Both the position numbers and the translations under genes were made by a program. Shown piece after piece: positions 60,322 through 64,000 of a stretch of 64,000 nucleotides of DNA (position 1 is the first letter of the stretch; each line of letters opens with the position of its first letter). The notes below the pieces were generated by a model. The model was not told where the DNA came from. It worked only from the letters and a program-made list of their open reading frames with translations, and did not search any database. Source of the stretch: Halomonas sp. JB37 (GTDB lineage: Bacteria > Pseudomonadota > Gammaproteobacteria > Pseudomonadales > Halomonadaceae); contig NZ_NRGW01000001.1 of NCBI RefSeq assembly GCF_002332255.1, positions 3,162,001 to 3,226,000 of the forward strand. The letters are read 5' to 3'.

Positions 60322-61243
60322 CTAAGTATCTACCGACTGCCGCAGTACCGCCTGAGTAATCCTGCTACCTGGAGGTACATCGCGGGTTAGCCAAACGTTG
60401 CCGCCAATCACAGCGCCGCGACCAATGGTGATACGGCCAAGAATGGTGGCACCGGCATAGGTCACCACGTCGTCTTCCACAATGGGGTGGCGTGGCTCGC
60501 CGTTGGTGAGTGCACCCTGATCGTCTTCATCGAATCTTACCGCTACTAGCGTCACCGCCTGATAAAGGCGTACCCGCTCACCAATGACCGCCGTTTCACC
60601 AACCACAACCCCCGTGCCGTGGTCGATAAAGAAATGGCTGCCAATTGTTGCGCCAGGATGAATATCAATACCTGTCACCGAGTGGGCTTTTCGGCAATGA
60701 TTCTGGCGAGGATCCTCAGCCCTTCCACATAGAACACATTTGCTATGCGATGATGAATAATTGCCAATAGCCCTGGGTAACAAAGCAAAATTTCGTCTAC
60801 CGAGGACGCTGCCGGGTCGCCGCGATAGGCAGCTATCACGTCCTGATCCAATTGCCGACGCAGTGCAGGCAGCATGGTGGCAACGCCGGACAAATTCGTT
60901 CGCTTTGCAATCTTGAGCCTGGGGTTCCAGGCGCGGCTGCTGGCAACTCAGTTCTAAACGCACCTGGGTAACCAGAATATTCAACGCGTGACCAAGCTGA
61001 TGCCCCACATAAAAATCTTCACTCTCCTGTTTGAGATCGAAGGGTCCTAAACGCATGGGAAATAAGATGCCGCATAAGGCATCAATCACCTCATGTATAT
61101 GGCGGTGAGCAGGAAGCTCCCGGGTGCCCAGGTCGGTCTCCCGGCCTTGGCGCTCGCGCCACTCGTGCCTTAACCTGGCGTAACTCTGTCACCACACTGT
61201 CTAATGGCCAAGGAGATGGCTCATTGTGGTCTTTTTCACTCAT
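60322..61243 (-). pseudogene. Serine O-acetyltransferase (EpsC/CysE type), frameshifted
   Basis: Read on the minus strand from ATG at 61243, the gene starts [20 protein letters not shown]. It shifts frame near 61175 (then [18 protein letters not shown] and [15 protein letters not shown]), again near 60900 (then [20 protein letters not shown]), and again near 60687 (then [16 protein letters not shown]). The last part holds the left-handed helix hexapeptides and [11 protein letters not shown] usual AVTLGAKRF motif reads AVTLVAVRF. The enzyme would make O-acetylserine for cysteine synthesis. At least three shifts show it is dead. Confidence 0.85.
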
Positions 61244-61289
61244 CTCAGCGTGGGCCTCTTCTGTTTCAAGCCTTGATAGTTTGCCCTGA

Positions 61290-62537
61290 CTACGAATAAG
61301 ACGTCGGCACTGGATACTGGTCCAGCAGTGCCCACCGGCCTAGATCGCGTATTTTATAATCCACCGGATCATGGAGTGTATGGGTGCGTGCATTGCGCCA
61401 AAAACGATCCAGTCCCAAAGGCCGCGCAGTCGCCCTCGCACCTGCAATATCAAACAACCGGCTGCTAGCATCCAAAGCCGCTTGGTGCGCCACGACTTTC
61501 GCCTCTGCAATGGCAATCGCGGCCTCACCCCGGTTTTCGGCACTAATAGCGGTACGTTTCACAAAGTGGCGCTGGGCTATATCGCCTGCTATATCGGCCA
61601 ATACTTGAGCACTACGCAGCTTGACCCATAGTTCACCAAAGTGGCGCTGAAGGTAGGGGTCATCTTGCGCTTGAGCTGCGTCAGAGGCTAACCAAGGTCG
61701 CCCATGCTCAAGCGTAAAGCGCTTAGCCTCCTCAAACGCCCCTTCGGCAATGCCGACGTATAGATTGACTAACACTAACTGGGCTAAACAGGCGCGAAAC
61801 TGAGCCGGCGGGGACCACGCAAAACCAGGCGGTAGCAGGACTTCGCGCTCTAGCACTTCCACCTGCTCGAAACTCACGGTACCGCTATCGGTTTGCCGCT
61901 GACCGATAGCGTCCTAATCATCATGCACGGTAATGCCAGGGCGGTGAGTGGGCAACGCCGCAATCACTAGACTTTGGGTCGGCTCATGCCACGCTGAGAC
62001 GGTCAGATAGTCTGATCCTTTTGCTCCCGAGCAGAACCCCTTCTTGCCTTGCAGGATAAAGCCGCCACCATCGCGTTCGGTAGCGACTGTGCGCTTATCC
62101 AGCGGGTTAAGGGTATTGCCCCAGAAAAGATGTTCTTGAGCAGTGGCGGCTAAAAGTCGCTGCTGCTGGTGTTGATTGCCGTAAAGTAATACCGACCCCA
62201 CTTGCAGGTGGTGGAAAGCAAACACATGGGCAAGTGCTGAATCCACCCTGGCTAAGCGTCTGACCACTTGATAAACAAGTGACCATGGCTGCCCCTGACC
62301 GCCATACTCAGTGGGTACAGCAAGCGTCAACAAACCGCTGTCACGAATCAGCTCGCGCTCAAAAGAGGCATGCCCACCCAGGCGATCACGCTCAACGGCA
62401 CTTTCGGCTAGGCGCGCTGCCAACTGATCAGCAATGGTCAGCCAATGCTGCTGATCATCGCTCGACAGAACGTCTCGCTTGGGATCCACCGCTCTCAATC
62501 GTTCAGACTGATCTGGATAGGCATTTCCAATGCTCAT
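61290..62537 (-). pseudogene. SfnB-type acyl-CoA dehydrogenase-like monooxygenase with amber codon
   Basis: The full frame (415 codons) reads from MSIGNAYPDQSERLR to DQYPVPTSYS and is interrupted only by TAG at 61914-61916. The neighbourhood is GITVHDD, stop, DAIGQRQTDSGTVSFEQV, where homologues have Trp, so a TGG to TAG change is likely. The family is the desulfurisation-linked acyl-CoA dehydrogenase group (SfnB/DszC-like), which fits the adjoining sulfonate genes. Both halves remain open, so the loss is recent. Confidence 0.88.
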
Positions 62538-62655
62538 GCGGCCACTCTCCTCAATGCATTAATGCAAAAACCAGAAAAAAGAACCATCAAACGGTAAAAC
62601 GCAGGCCCAGGCACCCTGAGGCTCAATCGCCGTTAGTGGGTAAGGATACGGTGTA

Positions 62656-63609
62656 TTACTCATCGCTAGGCCGCCATACCACAGAAGCGATATCCAACTC
62701 GTGGGGAATAAGCTCCAATTCAAAGAAGGTATCGGCGATATCCTGCTGCTGAGCAATCACTTCATCAGACAGATATTGAGCACCGTAGCTTGCGCGATTC
62801 GCGGCTACATACACCACATCCGGATCAAGGCCGATGGAAGGGGCTAGCAGCTCAGCCACTTCACGCAGGTTATCAGCTGCCCAGCTATCTAGTTCCTGTA
62901 GCTCTTGTACAATCTCTTCAACAACATGCGGGTACTGCTCTACCAATGGCCCTGCGGCAATATAAAACTCATGGTTACTGACTAAATCGGTACCGTCGGT
63001 CAGAATACGTGTTCCTAATGCATCTTCGGCAGCAGCCAAGTAGGGTTCCCAAATGACCCAGGCATCGACGCTGCCTCGCTCAAATGCTGCGCGCGCATCC
63101 GAAGGGGTTAAAAAGGCAGTGCGAATATCGTGGATCGATAGCCCGGCATCCTGTAGCGCACGTACCAACAGGTAATGGACATTAGAACCACGGTTTAGCG
63201 CAACGCGCTTGCCTTCCAGCTCGGTCACACTTTGGATAGGCGAATCTTCGTGCACAAGAATCGCTTCTGCTTGAGGCGCTGGGGGCTGGTGGGCCACATA
63301 AACAAGATCCGCCCCGGCAGCTTGGGCAAAGACCGGCGGTGTTTCACCTACCGTGCCAAAATCAATGCTGCCTACATTAAGGGCTTCCAGCATTTGTGGG
63401 CCAGCAGGAAACTCCGTCCAGGTGACATTGATATTACGATCAGAAAATCGTTCTTCCAGCGCTTGACGCTCTTTGAGCAGTACCAACGTGCCATACTTTT
63501 GGAAACCAATACGCAAGGTTTCAGGGTCATCGGCAGCCAATAATGAGTGAGGCAAGAAGGCCAACACTCCCGACAGTACGGCGGCAGATAAGGCCGATTG
63601 TTTGATCAT
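62656..63609 (-). CDS. ssuA: Sulfonate-binding protein of ABC importer
   Basis: This is a periplasmic aliphatic sulfonate-binding protein of about 317 residues. A signal peptide ends at LLAAD. SsuA motifs LRIGFQKYGTLVLLKER, VGSIDFGTVGETPPVFAQ and NRGSNVHYLLVRAL are clear. An alternative start four codons upstream (63621) has no better ribosome site. It lies between the sfnB pseudogene and ssuE. The permease and ATPase genes are not in the window. Confidence 0.93.
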   Translation of the reverse strand: MIKQSALSAAVLSGVLAFLPHSLLAADDPETLRIGFQKYGTLVLLKERQALEERFSDRNINVTWTEFPAGPQMLEALNVGSIDFGTVGETPPVFAQAAGADLVYVAHQPPAPQAEAILVHEDSPIQSVTELEGKRVALNRGSNVHYLLVRALQDAGLSIHDIRTAFLTPSDARAAFERGSVDAWVIWEPYLAAAEDALGTRILTDGTDLVSNHEFYIAAGPLVEQYPHVVEEIVQELQELDSWAADNLREVAELLAPSIGLDPDVVYVAANRASYGAQYLSDEVIAQQQDIADTFFELELIPHELDIASVVWRPSDE

Positions 63610-63630
63610 AATAGAGCCCATCCAAGAAAA

Positions 63631-64000
63631 TTAAGCGTAGGCAACAGAGCGCTGGTAGGCACTCGCTGATGCCGAACTCTGACTGGGGAGCGTTTCAATC
63701 AGCTCTTCAATAGAGCGACTGATCCGAGCGCTTGCCTCCTCCCCCACCTGATAGCGCTTTTCACCATCAAGCGTGAGCTGTTTCGCGTTGACGTAGACAC
63801 CGCCCAACACATTGCTGGCCCCTAACGCTGACAACACCGGCTTTAACGCGTAATCGATCACCAGTAGATGACTGTCAGAGCCGCCGTTGGCAAGAGGCAA
63901 CACTACTTTGCCTTTCAGCCCACGCTCAGGTATTAAATCCAGCAGCAGCTTAAGTGCCCCTGAAAAGCAGGCCTGGTAAACGGGCGTTGCCAACACAACC
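63631..64000 (-). CDS. ssuE: NADPH-dependent FMN reductase, partial
   Basis: This flavin reductase supplies reduced FMN to sulfonate monooxygenase. The visible part includes VVLATPVYQACFSGALKLLLDL and VLPLANGGSDSHLLVIDYALK, typical of SsuE/MsuE. The gene runs off the right edge, so the N terminus is missing. Its stop lies 9 to 21 bases before ssuA, on the same strand. Confidence 0.9.
   Translation of the reverse strand, partial: VVLATPVYQACFSGALKLLLDLIPERGLKGKVVLPLANGGSDSHLLVIDYALKPVLSALGASNVLGGVYVNAKQLTLDGEKRYQVGEEASARISRSIEELIETLPSQSSASASAYQRSVAYA

Noticed and set aside
1..64000. tRNA genes, rRNA genes, CRISPR arrays, prophage or toxin-antitoxin modules
   Set aside because: I looked for cloverleaf ends, evenly spaced repeats, phage structural genes and small paired genes, and found none that could be supported.

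Overview
The window looks like a chromosomal segment of a moderately halophilic gammaproteobacterium of the Halomonas/Vreelandella type. I infer this from gene content (an SmoEFGK-like polyol uptake system, CysB, OpgG, LpxR and YaeQ homologues), clear Shine-Dalgarno spacing and moderate GC content. I see no rRNA, tRNA or CRISPR array. Almost all the sequence is coding. One IS3-family element and a patch of decaying genes lie at the right end.

Layout. 1-3.0 kb: outer-membrane and fusion-protein genes of an RND efflux system (cut by the window edge), behind a TetR-type operator. 3.1-13.3 kb: a polyol (mannitol/arabitol) operon on the minus strand, running ABC importer, HAD phosphatase, mannitol 2-dehydrogenase, xylulokinase, transaldolase, preceded by a SorC-type regulator. 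13.4-20.1 kb: housekeeping singles (NIF3-like protein, two Nudix hydrolases, 2OG oxygenase, L,D-transpeptidase, PRC-barrel protein, OsmC protein, EamA exporter, MOSC protein). 20.2-31.0 kb: a split gluconate/idonate regulon (gntR-gntK and gntP-idnO-idnD), with GntR-type palindromes in front of both parts. Between the two parts sit ohrR-ohr, two GSTs, lpxR and yaeQ. 31.0-37.1 kb: a LysE exporter and a four-gene acyl-CoA degradation operon whose dehydrogenase is of the DmdC type. 37.2-45.8 kb: an MFS transporter, a methyltransferase pseudogene, a VOC protein, a lipid A acyltransferase-like gene, manC with a sulfatase-fold membrane enzyme, and opgG.

45.9-54.3 kb is the most unusual part. It holds a creatininase-family hydrolase, a GTP cyclohydrolase II with an extra N-terminal domain that lacks DHBP-synthase residues, a stand-alone RibD-type reductase, a MprF/YbhN-type flippase, a glycosyltransferase-methyltransferase fusion, a 6-pyruvoyl-tetrahydropterin-synthase homologue without its catalytic residues, an MDR dehydrogenase and a CDP-alcohol phosphatidyltransferase. 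Together they suggest an uncharacterised pathway that starts from GTP and makes a pyrimidine/pterin/lumazine-like compound that is glycosylated, methylated and perhaps lipid-linked. This is inference from content and order.

54.3-64 kb is a sulfur locus: cysB, sbp, cysT, cysW, then cysA destroyed by an IS3-family element with an associated deletion. It continues on the opposite strand with a multiply frameshifted serine acetyltransferase, an sfnB-type acyl-CoA dehydrogenase with an amber codon, and apparently intact ssuA and ssuE (the latter cut by the window edge).
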